Below, piece after piece: positions 53,155 to 61,149 of a stretch of 64,000 nucleotides of DNA; positions within the stretch are counted from its first letter, which is position 1, and each line of letters begins with the position of its first letter. The notes under the pieces are model-generated. The model had not been told where the DNA came from. It made no database searches and worked only from the letters and a program-made list of their open reading frames with translations. The position numbers and the translations under genes were made by a program. This stretch comes from an uncultured Clostridia bacterium (GTDB taxonomy: Bacteria; Bacillota; Clostridia; Oscillospirales; Ruminococcaceae), in the NCBI GenBank assembly GCA_947625375.1, contig CANQOC010000012.1, forward strand, positions 16,440 through 80,439, read 5' to 3'.

Positions 53155-53769
53155 ATGGCTGAACTTGACATCTTCGGAAAATTGCAAGCAATTGAAAGTG
53201 AAACCGAGGCACTTTCGTACTTTGATAATGACACAGAGCTTGCTAAGCGCATAGCGGACCATCGGGTATGGCTTAGTCGCATTCGCCATGAACGTCCGAG
53301 CACCACACACGATTATAAAATCGGGATATATATTCGGTATTATAATCAAACCAAGTATACGAACTATCTTTCATACCACAAAAAGAGCTTTGCAGATACG
53401 ATTGCGCTTTGCCCAAAGTGGGAACTTGTCGATTTTTATGTTGACGAGGGCATAAACGCGCCAAATATGGAGTCCGCTCCGGAATGGAGCCGATTGCTAA
53501 ACGATTGTATGTCGGGTAAAGTTGACCTGATAATTACTCAAAAAGTATCAAATGTGTCTCGAAAGCCTTATGAGATAGCTCTATGCTCAAGGATGCTCGC
53601 ATTACAGCCACACCCGGTGGGAATATACTTCCTTTCCGAAGATTTGTTCACATTGGCAAGCTACTATGCGGGTGACTTGCAAGATACTTATTTCGTCCAG
53701 AGCAGCCCATCGGCAGCTGAAATAACTGAATCATCAGAAAAAGGAGGAAGTCTTATTGAGCCGTCTTAA
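53155..53769 (+). CDS. Serine-recombinase-like protein lacking catalytic residues
   Basis: After about 55 N-terminal residues the protein aligns by eye with the resolvase domain of the recombinase encoded just downstream (KWELVDFYVDEGINAPN with NWELVGIYADEGISGTS; CMSGKVDLIITQKVS with CKSGKIDLIITKSVS; HPVGIYFLSEDLFTL with NPVGVFFESECLFSL). The catalytic segment YVRVST is YIRYYN here, so the nucleophilic Ser is gone. The arginine of HRNEF is lost (SAPEW), and SRFARN is SNVSRK. At 204 residues it has no DNA-binding recombinase domain. It is probably a non-catalytic partner or regulator. The TTG of the next gene overlaps its end by 14 bases. Confidence 0.72.
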   Translation: MAELDIFGKLQAIESETEALSYFDNDTELAKRIADHRVWLSRIRHERPSTTHDYKIGIYIRYYNQTKYTNYLSYHKKSFADTIALCPKWELVDFYVDEGINAPNMESAPEWSRLLNDCMSGKVDLIITQKVSNVSRKPYEIALCSRMLALQPHPVGIYFLSEDLFTLASYYAGDLQDTYFVQSSPSAAEITESSEKGGSLIEPS

Positions 53770-55666
53770 CAGCCATGAAGGAAAACGTAACGAAAAAGAT
53801 CGAATAAGGAAAAGATACAACGTTCATATCGACCCGGAGAATTATCAGTACATCCCTGAAACTAAAGTTCGTTCTGACTATTACGACAATGACTCAAATC
53901 AAAGAGTAGCTGTTTACGTTCGAGTTTCGACGGACGATCCCAAGCAGACGACCTCTTATGAACTTCAGAGAAAATACTATGAAGATTTTGTTGTCCACCA
54001 TCCAAATTGGGAGCTTGTTGGGATTTACGCTGACGAGGGTATAAGCGGCACTTCACTCTTGCATAGAAATGAGTTTAACAGAATGATCGCTGACTGCAAG
54101 TCGGGTAAAATTGATCTGATAATCACTAAAAGCGTGTCAAGATTTGCGAGAAACATCATGGATTGCATCGGGATGGTTCGAAATCTTGAGGAGTTGAAAA
54201 ATCCGGTAGGAGTTTTCTTTGAGTCTGAGTGTCTATTCTCTCTTAATCAAGACACTCAAATGACACTTTCCTTTTTAGCGACAATGGCTGAAGAGGAATC
54301 TCATATCAAATCAAGAAGCATGGAAACATCGCTTAGGATGCGCCTTGATAACGGCATACCGCTGACCCCGAAATTACTCGGTTATACGCACGACGCCGAC
54401 GGTCAGTTAATCGTAAACCCGGAGGAAGCCCCCACTGTAAAGCTGGTGTTTTATATGTATTTATATGGATATACTACTCACCAGATTGCCGATGCGCTTA
54501 TTGCCCTTGGGCGGCGTTCTTACTTAGGTAATATCAAGTGGACATCCTCAAGCGTGTGCCAGATACTTCGTAACGAGCGTCATTGTGGAGATGTATTGAC
54601 AAGAAAGACGTTTACTCCGAATTTTAGGACCCATCTGTCAAAAAAGAATCGTGGCGATCGACCGCAGAGCAGATATTTTAATCATCACGAAGCTATTATC
54701 TCGCGGGACGATTTTATAGCTGTTCAGCATCTATTAGACAACGCCAAATATGGGAATAAATCCATCTTACCGGAATTAAGAGTTATAGATAGCGGCATTT
54801 TAAAGGGCTTTGTCACCATCAATCCAAGATGGGCGGGATTCAAATTAGACGACTATCTCCTCGCCTGTCGGAGCGTTTATAGTGAAGATGAAGTGAATGT
54901 GCAAGATGGCGAAGATTTGGCAGCTAACAGTGGGACGGATGATGAGGTACAGATTGAAGTAGCTGCCGGGGATTTTGATTTAAGTGGCTTTGAGGTGGCT
55001 CGGACTGAACTGTTCGATACCAAAAAACCGACTGTAAGCTTTGAACCCAAAACTATCAAATTCGGAGCGGTATGTATAAAAAAGTTCAGCGGAAAAGATT
55101 ATGTCGAATTACTAATTCACCCACTAACTCAGCGATTTGCGGTCAGACCCGCTGATAGTGATAACAGGAACGCTGTCGTCTGGTCGCGAAAAGTCGGTAC
55201 GAGTACGGTTCCTAAGCAAATTTCAACTGCGGCATTCAGCACAACATTATATTCAATTTTTAATTGGAATGAAAACTGCAAATACAGGATAAACGGATAC
55301 CTTTTAGAGCAGGACGATGAGGTCGCGTATGTGTTTGACGCCAAAGATTCAGAAGCTTTCTTCAAGTCGGATGTTTTAAAGTCAGGCGGAAACAGCTGTA
55401 CCGAATTGCAGCCTATGCTGCCGATAGGTACAAGGATACGCGCCATACCTGAATCATGGACAAAATCTTTCGGTAAGCAGTATTATCTGCATGAGCTTTC
55501 AATTCAGCAGCTCGAGAATCAAAGCGAGGATGATTGGCAGCTGCGGATACAAGGTCAGTTATTTGAAACGGGCAAGAAGATTAACGTAACCGGGTATGAT
55601 GAACTCAAAAGTTATATCCAAAAAGAGCTGAGAGGTGTCACAATCAAGGAGGTCCAAAATGAGTGA
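53756..55666 (+). CDS. Large serine recombinase with an unusual C-terminal domain
   Basis: The start is a TTG at 53756 with AAGGAGGAA 7 bases upstream. The 636-residue protein has a complete resolvase domain (VAVYVRVSTDDPKQTTSYEL near residue 50, YADEGISGT, HRNEFNRMI, SVSRFARN) and a recombinase domain (GYTHDADGQLIVNPEEAPTV near 205 and LRNERHCGDVLTRKTF near 265). It does not show the usual zinc ribbon and coiled coil; instead residues about 405-535 form a domain (FDLSGFEVARTELFDTKKPT, DYVELLIHPLTQRFAVRP, YRINGYLLEQDDEVAYVFD) that recurs in the next two proteins. It would cut and exchange DNA at attachment sites not visible here. Confidence 0.85.
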   Translation: MSRLNSHEGKRNEKDRIRKRYNVHIDPENYQYIPETKVRSDYYDNDSNQRVAVYVRVSTDDPKQTTSYELQRKYYEDFVVHHPNWELVGIYADEGISGTSLLHRNEFNRMIADCKSGKIDLIITKSVSRFARNIMDCIGMVRNLEELKNPVGVFFESECLFSLNQDTQMTLSFLATMAEEESHIKSRSMETSLRMRLDNGIPLTPKLLGYTHDADGQLIVNPEEAPTVKLVFYMYLYGYTTHQIADALIALGRRSYLGNIKWTSSSVCQILRNERHCGDVLTRKTFTPNFRTHLSKKNRGDRPQSRYFNHHEAIISRDDFIAVQHLLDNAKYGNKSILPELRVIDSGILKGFVTINPRWAGFKLDDYLLACRSVYSEDEVNVQDGEDLAANSGTDDEVQIEVAAGDFDLSGFEVARTELFDTKKPTVSFEPKTIKFGAVCIKKFSGKDYVELLIHPLTQRFAVRPADSDNRNAVVWSRKVGTSTVPKQISTAAFSTTLYSIFNWNENCKYRINGYLLEQDDEVAYVFDAKDSEAFFKSDVLKSGGNSCTELQPMLPIGTRIRAIPESWTKSFGKQYYLHELSIQQLENQSEDDWQLRIQGQLFETGKKINVTGYDELKSYIQKELRGVTIKEVQNE

Positions 55667-56456
55667 TAAAAAAGGCTTTTTGTTCAACTTTTTAGGAGAT
55701 TGCAACAACGAGGACGAGCAACCCATCAGGGTCAATGGTCAAGAGAACAATCCTGAAATAAAAGAAGACGACGAACTGTTAGAGCTTGGAACTGACTTTG
55801 ATTTCGGCGGATACCAAGTCGTCAGGCGAGAATTCTTTTCTCATATCAAAGAGCCGTCCGTTACCTTAAAAGATGGTAAGTTCTTCGTCAATTCGGCTTG
55901 CCTCGCAAAATTTCCAAAAGCAGACTTTGTTCAAGTGCTGATAAATAAGGAAACAAAAATAATGGCACTCTGCCCATGCGATGAAGAGCAGAAAGACTCT
56001 TTTCAGTGGTGCTATTATCCCGAAAACAAAAAGGTTAGAAAGCCGAAGCAGGTATCCTGCAAGCTGTTTTTCGCACAGCTGTTTTCCATGATGGATTGGA
56101 ACTCGGACTACAGATATAAGCTGTTGGGGAAGATAATTCATGCCAATGGAAAATATCTCATAGCCTTTGACCTGACGGCGACTGAGGTGTTTCAGAAAAG
56201 AGAGGTTGACGGAAAGAGCGTCGCCTCAAGAAAACCGACATTTCCGGCGGAATGGATGGGGCAATTCGGGCTGCCTTATTACGAACACAAGAAATCAATG
56301 CAGATTAACATTTTTGATGGTTATGCAATTTACGCGATAAAAGATAACAACGCGACAAAAGTAAAAGATGCCGGTACTAAGCCGCCTCCTTCGAACCTTG
56401 CGCTGCCCGTTGTACGTCAAATGAATAACCAACAATTTGGAGGAGAACGATTATGA
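55659..56456 (+). CDS. Recombinase-associated protein sharing the recombinase C-terminal domain (larger)
   Basis: The start is the ATG at 55659, which overlaps the recombinase stop by 8 bases and has AAGGAGG upstream. The 265-residue protein aligns over residues about 50-190 with the recombinase tail: FDFGGYQVVRREFFSHIKEP, then KADFVQVLINKETKIMALCP, then KPKQVSCKLFFAQLFSMMDW and YRYKLLGKIIHANGKYLIAF. No resolvase domain is present, and no other family is recognised. The arrangement suggests a paralogous partner of the recombinase. The ATGA at its end overlaps the next gene. Confidence 0.7.
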   Translation: MSDKKGFLFNFLGDCNNEDEQPIRVNGQENNPEIKEDDELLELGTDFDFGGYQVVRREFFSHIKEPSVTLKDGKFFVNSACLAKFPKADFVQVLINKETKIMALCPCDEEQKDSFQWCYYPENKKVRKPKQVSCKLFFAQLFSMMDWNSDYRYKLLGKIIHANGKYLIAFDLTATEVFQKREVDGKSVASRKPTFPAEWMGQFGLPYYEHKKSMQINIFDGYAIYAIKDNNATKVKDAGTKPPPSNLALPVVRQMNNQQFGGERL

Positions 56457-56839
56457 GCTTTGAAAACGATCTCGCAACCATATCTTTAGATTTGAAAAAG
56501 TATCGAATCAGAATTTATAAAACTACCATTCATCAGCTTGGTGACCCAAAGTATATACAACTTCTGATTAATCCAGAAAAAATGTCCGTGGCAATTCGGG
56601 CGGTGGAAACGGCTATACATAACGATCAGACCCACCGGGTTACTCGCCACAGCATGGCTCCGGATAACTCTTACGAGCTTTACAGTCAATCATTAATGCA
56701 CAGTATTCGTGAAATTCTTCCGGAGCTTGATGATGGGTTTACATATAGAGCCAGCGGTCAGGTGATACCGATACATCACATTGCGGTATTTGATTTGAAA
56801 TCATTATTCCCCATTGAGCAGCCAAGGGGTGATAGCTGA
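56453..56839 (+). CDS. Recombinase-associated protein sharing the recombinase C-terminal domain (minimal)
   Basis: The 128-residue protein consists almost only of the shared domain: DLKKYRIRIYKTTIHQ, then KYIQLLINPEKMSVAIRAVE (recombinase: DYVELLIHPLTQRFAVRP), HSIREILPELDDGFTYRASG and HHIAVFDLKSLFP (recombinase: EVAYVFDAKDSEAFF). It starts at an ATG overlapping the previous stop with GGAGGAGAA upstream, and its TGATG overlaps the next gene. It may represent the minimal functional form of the domain. Function unknown. Confidence 0.65.
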   Translation: MSFENDLATISLDLKKYRIRIYKTTIHQLGDPKYIQLLINPEKMSVAIRAVETAIHNDQTHRVTRHSMAPDNSYELYSQSLMHSIREILPELDDGFTYRASGQVIPIHHIAVFDLKSLFPIEQPRGDS

Positions 56840-57813
56840 TGGCAAATACCTGCGTTCCAAGATTAATCATAGATAAAGGATTCCAATTGCTCAAACGCCC
56901 TCTATGGCAGGAAAAATACATAGAGCTTGAAAACAGCCTGAAATCGCAGGGATGCATCAGTCCCATCATCACTTGGAACAATGTAATAATCGATGGGGTG
57001 AACAGATATGAAATCTGCCGAAAATATAATATACCTTTCTTATCTTTGGAAAAATACTTTATTTCCCGCGAGGAAGCAATAGCATATATCTGCGAGGATC
57101 AGCTAAAGAGAACGGATATATCTGAAGAAATGAGAAGATACCTTATAGGGACATTATATGAAGCGGAAAAGTCCAGAGCGCAAAAGAACAATAACATATG
57201 GGTATCATACGCCAATGTACCTCAAATTAAGACTTTTGATGATTTGAAAGGACGTAAGCCGATAGAACAGGGTCGATTGCTTTACAAAACGGCAAATATG
57301 TTATCAGAAGAGTATCATGTGTCAACAATGACCGTTCAGAAATATGCTCAATATTCACGAGCATTAAACACCATCGAAAGTAAATCCCCGGTTATGTTCC
57401 ATAAAATAATATCTTCACGATGCCGTATGTCGCATATGTATGTTTTAGACCTTGCTCAGCGGAGCGCGGCGGAAATAAAGCAGTTTGAACTTCTTTTAGA
57501 GAAAAGCGGAGATATAGCAAGTTTCGCTGATACTCGCAAGGCATTTAATGTTTCAAAGAACGTTTTGCACGAGGAACGACATCATACGCAGGGTTCGCCC
57601 GCAACGAGCATCAAAGATACTCCGATTTATCATCCTGATTCAGAAGTTGAAGGCTTGACCCTGACCATTCCCGCATGGGTAAATTCTATAGACAGAGTAA
57701 TCAGTAAGGCGGACTTTCATGAAATTACCGCCTATGCTAAGGAAAACTTAAGAGATGCGCTGCACCTGCTAAATTCGCGCATAGACTATTTATTAGCAAG
57801 AATAGGAGGATAA
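56839..57813 (+). CDS. ParB-like nuclease-domain protein 1
   Basis: The 324-residue protein starts with a ParB/Srx-like region: WQEKYIELENSLKSQGCISP, then ITWNNVIIDGVNRYEICRKY (family: ...VIDGHHRYEI). A helical part rich in CEDQLKRTDISEEMRRYLIG follows, and a helix-turn-helix-like segment (LLYKTANMLSEEYHVSTMTV, then QKYAQYSRAL) lies near residue 155. Such proteins bind DNA or nucleotides in partition and in several phage and mobile elements. TGATG links it to the previous gene. It precedes a second ParB-like gene by 2 bases. Its role with the recombinase is inferred from the operon only. Confidence 0.7.
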   Translation: MANTCVPRLIIDKGFQLLKRPLWQEKYIELENSLKSQGCISPIITWNNVIIDGVNRYEICRKYNIPFLSLEKYFISREEAIAYICEDQLKRTDISEEMRRYLIGTLYEAEKSRAQKNNNIWVSYANVPQIKTFDDLKGRKPIEQGRLLYKTANMLSEEYHVSTMTVQKYAQYSRALNTIESKSPVMFHKIISSRCRMSHMYVLDLAQRSAAEIKQFELLLEKSGDIASFADTRKAFNVSKNVLHEERHHTQGSPATSIKDTPIYHPDSEVEGLTLTIPAWVNSIDRVISKADFHEITAYAKENLRDALHLLNSRIDYLLARIGG

Positions 57814-57815
57814 CC

Positions 57816-58796
57816 ATGGTTGATTATAGTGCTTTTGTTCCAAATGTGACATTTGAGAAAATCCCGATTAAGAATCTTGTATCCAATCAGGACTATCAAA
57901 GAAATCTGTCTGCCCAGCACGTTGATAAAGCTGTAGAGAACTTCGACTTGTACCAAATCAACCCGGTCAAGGTTAGCAGACGGGACGGAGTGAATTTTGT
58001 CTTTAACGGTCAGCACACTATCGAAATAGTCGCAAAGGCATCGCAATCGCGTGATACTCCGGTATGGTGCATGATTTATGACGACCTTAACTACTCACAC
58101 GAGGCAGATATTTTTGCAAATCAAATGAAATATGTAAAACCTCTTAGTCCATACGAAATTTTTAAGGCTAACATTGAGGCGGGTAACGACAAACAGCTTT
58201 ATATACTTTCTCTTCTCAAGTCCTACAAGCTGACGGTAGGACCCAGCAAAGCTCCTGGTGTGATTAACGCCGTAGCTACTTTGGAATCCATACATGATAA
58301 ATATGGCGTACAAGTTTTAAACGATATGCTGCGGCTTTGCATCGGAACTTGGGAAGGCGATCCGAACTCATTCACCGCGAACATCATGAACGCAATTGCG
58401 AAAATAATCGATACTTACGGAGATTCGTTGAATCAGGAGCTGTTTGCGCAAAAGGTAGGCATGATGTCAATCAAACAACTAACCAGACTTGCCAAAGACC
58501 GACGGGCCGGCTCTTTAGGATTTGCCGAGGCAATGGTATTGATATATAACGGTAAAAAGAAAGCCTCCGGCTATATGTTACATATAAATAAGCTCTACTC
58601 ACATTCCAGCGCAAGACAAAAAGAAGGATCAGATATAGATAACGATGTGTCCGATGAACTGTTTGACGAAAATGTAGAAGAGAAAATTGATGGGATGGAC
58701 GAATTTGAAGAAGATTCAGATTTCTATGATGATGAAGGCAAAAATGACGAAGAGTACAAAAACGACGAAGAAGAATACACATACCCTATGATATGA
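57816..58796 (+). CDS. ParB-like domain protein 2 (DUF6551-like)
   Basis: The 326-residue protein has the ParB-like pattern KNLVSNQDYQRNLSAQHVDK near residue 18 and VFNGQHTIEIVAKASQSR near 65 (ParB-like families have IDGQHR), then an alpha-helical body. Its last 45 residues are strongly acidic (DEFEEDSDFYDDEGKNDEEY), perhaps a protein-contact tail or DNA mimic. AGGAGGATAACC precedes the ATG. It closes the operon before a terminator. Confidence 0.7.
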   Translation: MVDYSAFVPNVTFEKIPIKNLVSNQDYQRNLSAQHVDKAVENFDLYQINPVKVSRRDGVNFVFNGQHTIEIVAKASQSRDTPVWCMIYDDLNYSHEADIFANQMKYVKPLSPYEIFKANIEAGNDKQLYILSLLKSYKLTVGPSKAPGVINAVATLESIHDKYGVQVLNDMLRLCIGTWEGDPNSFTANIMNAIAKIIDTYGDSLNQELFAQKVGMMSIKQLTRLAKDRRAGSLGFAEAMVLIYNGKKKASGYMLHINKLYSHSSARQKEGSDIDNDVSDELFDENVEEKIDGMDEFEEDSDFYDDEGKNDEEYKNDEEEYTYPMI

Positions 58797-58804
58797 ATAA
58801 ATAT

Positions 58805-58828
58805 CCCCCGGCGCAGCCGGGGGTTTTT
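58805..58828 (+). terminator. Terminator of the recombinase/ParB-like operon
   Basis: CCCCCGGC-gca-GCCGGGGG is followed by TTTTT. Confidence 0.9.
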
Positions 58829-58834
58829 CTCTTA

Positions 58835-59520
58835 CGGGCAAAGCCCTGCTCTACTGGCCACGCCTAAAGGCGTAGGTTCGGTCTGACCCTTGCATTTCTT
58901 ATGTTACCTGCTACCCGTTAACGGGTCATAATCACTGAAACTCATCTGGTCGCTCAGCCTATCTTCCTCAAGCTGGTTTCTGATGTATGCCTCAATATTT
59001 TTTGCATTCTTCCCTGCCGTATCTACATAGTACCCTCTGCACCAGAATTCTCGGTTTCGGTACTTCATTTTCAGATTCCCCCACCTTTCGTATATCATCA
59101 TGCTGCTCTTTCCTTTAAGAAAGCCCATGAAACTTGATATACTCATCTTTGGCGGTATCTCCACAAGCATATGCACATGGTCGGGACATACCTCTGCTGC
59201 TATTATATTTACTCCTTTCCACTTGCATAGCTCCCGAAGTATCGCTCCTACCTCTAACCTCTTTTCCTCAAAGAAAACTTTTCTGCGGTACTTTGGCGCA
59301 AACACTATGTGATACTTGCAATTCCACTTTGTGTGTGATAAACTATGTATATCGCTATTTACCTCTTGGTTCATAATGATACCTCCGTCTTTTATAATGC
59401 TTCTACAGTTGCCAGACCGTAGTTCTATTATATTTCTCGGAGGTTTTCTTTTCAATGGCTTTTGTTAAAGACTCATCGCTAAAGCTTTTCTGAACCCCGC
59501 GTCTAACGCGGGGTTTTAGG
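58835..59520 (-). mobile_element. IS200/IS605-family insertion sequence
   Basis: A single TnpA gene is flanked by hairpins: GGGC-aaa-GCCC and ACGCC-taaa-GGCGT on the left (58838-58880) and AACCCCGCGT-ct-AACGCGGGGTT on the right (59493-59517). The element sits between the terminators of two convergent recombinase modules. Exact ends are uncertain because this family makes no target duplication. Confidence 0.6.
58904..59374 (-). CDS. tnpA: IS200/IS605-family transposase TnpA (Y1)
   Basis: TnpA is a small HUH/Y1 enzyme that moves single-stranded DNA. The start is the ATG ending at 59374 after ACGGAGGTAT; the longer frame adds 27 residues from the leader. The 156-residue protein has KWNCKYHIVFAPKYRRKVFF near residue 17, the HUH motif CPDHVHMLVEIPPK near 65, and REFWCRGYYVDTAG with the catalytic Tyr near 118. 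All expected residues are present, so the element may be active. No TnpB is attached. Confidence 0.95.
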   Translation of the reverse strand: MNQEVNSDIHSLSHTKWNCKYHIVFAPKYRRKVFFEEKRLEVGAILRELCKWKGVNIIAAEVCPDHVHMLVEIPPKMSISSFMGFLKGKSSMMIYERWGNLKMKYRNREFWCRGYYVDTAGKNAKNIEAYIRNQLEEDRLSDQMSFSDYDPLTGSR

Positions 59521-59521
59521 A

Positions 59522-59554
59522 TACAAAAATAGCCTGTGCCGCTCAGCACAGGCT
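59522..59554 (-). terminator. Terminator of the second recombinase module
   Basis: On the minus strand AGCCTGTGCT-gagc-GGCACAGGCT (one wobble) is followed by ATTTTTG. Confidence 0.85.
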
Positions 59555-59565
59555 ATATCCGTTTG

Positions 59566-61149
59566 TCACATAAAATCCGTAGTTACTTCGGAGCCGTTCC
59601 TGAAAATAAACGTGATTTTCTCATCCGCTCGAATTATGGCTTTCTCGACGGACGCAAGCCAAAGCTTATCGTCAAACTCGGTGATAACGTCCTCTTGTTC
59701 ATACAGTGAAAACATGAAAGCTCCTATGTTCTCTGCCATTGCCTCTCTTTCATCTCTCTTTTTCTTTAGTCCTTCTTCCTCGGCTTGAAGTTTCTGATAC
59801 CTTGACGCAAGCGAGTTGTATTTCACCTGGTATTCGGTTTGGTCGAGAGCAGTATGGGCATTTTCGTCAATGTGCTTCCTGATAAGCTCCGCGACCACTT
59901 CCATCTCATCTTCGACCTCTGATAAGCGGACGTTAATCTCAGTGCAGTCCGTCAGCATGGTCTGCATTTCCCGGCAGTTATCGATGACCTCGGTTTTGTT
60001 CGCCAAAACTTGATTGACTGCCGCCACAAAGGTGGCTTTAATCGTGTCCTCATATAAATGAGGTATCTGGCATTCTGAGCCGCTTGACTTGCTTGGGCAG
60101 TTCCATACAATTTTACGATACTGGTCGTTTGAATGCCAAACTCTTGCGGTTAAGAACTCGCCGCAGTCTTCGCAGATCAGCTTGGCGCAAAACACGCCTT
60201 TTCCGCTGTATTTATAACTCAGCTGTTTGCGGCGTTTAATCTCGTTCTGAACAAGATTCCATTCCTCGGCGGGAATAATAGCCGGGTGGCTGTTTTCAAC
60301 ATAATACTGCGGAATTTCTCCCTCGTTGACTTTTTTCTTCTTTGTGAGGAAGTCAACCGTAAATCCCTTTTGAAGTAATGCGTCGCCTTTATATTTCTCG
60401 TTTGTAAGGATACTGTTCACCGTGCTGGCGTGCCATTTGGGCTTACCTGCCGGGCTCGGAATGTTCATATCCATTAGGGTTGCGGATATTGCAGCCGCCG
60501 TTTTTCCGCTCATGTATAATTTATATATGAGTCGGATTATATCCGCTTCTTCGGGAACTATCTCCATCGTTCCGTTTTCACCCTTTTTGTAGCCGAGGAA
60601 CGTTTTATACGGCATGGAGAACTTTCCGTCCGCGAATCTTTTTCTTTGACCCCATGTTACTTTCTGCGACATGGAGCGGCTTTCTTCCTGAGCGAGCGAC
60701 GACATTATGGTGATCAGCAGCTCGCCCTTGCTGTCCAGCGTATAGATGTTTTCCTTTTCAAAGAAAACCTCGACGCCTTTTTCTTTAAGGTTTCGGACTG
60801 TTACCAATGTATCGACCGTATTTCTTGCGAATCGGCTGACCGACTTGGTAACTATCAGGTCAATTTTTCCGTCAAGGGCGTCTTTTACCATGGTGTTGAA
60901 ACCCTCGCGGTGCTTGGTGTTTGTTCCTGATATGCCCTCGTCAGTATAGACTTTCACGAACTGCCAATCCGCTCGGCTTTGAATATAACGGGTGTAGTAG
61001 TCGATTTGAGCCTCATAGCTTGTAAACTGTTCATCGCTGTCGGTCGAAACTCTCGCATACCCTGCGACCTTTCGTTTATAAGACGCCGTATTCGGCATTC
61101 TGGTCAGCGGATTGATAGTCGCAGGAATTACTGTAACTTTACTGCCCAT
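59566..61149 (-). CDS. Large serine recombinase with zinc ribbon, A
   Basis: The start is the ATG ending at 61149 after AAAGGAGGAAA, overlapping the preceding recombinase by 11 bases. The 527-residue protein has a complete resolvase domain (GYARVSTDSDEQFTSYEAQ near residue 30, YTDEGISGTNTKHREGFNTM, SVSRFARN) and a recombinase domain (GYKKGENGTMEIVPEEADII near 195 and ILTNEKYKGDALLQKGFTVD). It also has a zinc ribbon (ICEDCGEFLTARVW...CPSKSSGSEC near 345) and a coiled coil (residues about 400-470). These are the hallmarks of integrases of clostridial Tn4451/TnpX-like and related elements. Probably works with recombinase B upstream. Confidence 0.92.
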   Translation of the reverse strand: MGSKVTVIPATINPLTRMPNTASYKRKVAGYARVSTDSDEQFTSYEAQIDYYTRYIQSRADWQFVKVYTDEGISGTNTKHREGFNTMVKDALDGKIDLIVTKSVSRFARNTVDTLVTVRNLKEKGVEVFFEKENIYTLDSKGELLITIMSSLAQEESRSMSQKVTWGQRKRFADGKFSMPYKTFLGYKKGENGTMEIVPEEADIIRLIYKLYMSGKTAAAISATLMDMNIPSPAGKPKWHASTVNSILTNEKYKGDALLQKGFTVDFLTKKKKVNEGEIPQYYVENSHPAIIPAEEWNLVQNEIKRRKQLSYKYSGKGVFCAKLICEDCGEFLTARVWHSNDQYRKIVWNCPSKSSGSECQIPHLYEDTIKATFVAAVNQVLANKTEVIDNCREMQTMLTDCTEINVRLSEVEDEMEVVAELIRKHIDENAHTALDQTEYQVKYNSLASRYQKLQAEEEGLKKKRDEREAMAENIGAFMFSLYEQEDVITEFDDKLWLASVEKAIIRADEKITFIFRNGSEVTTDFM

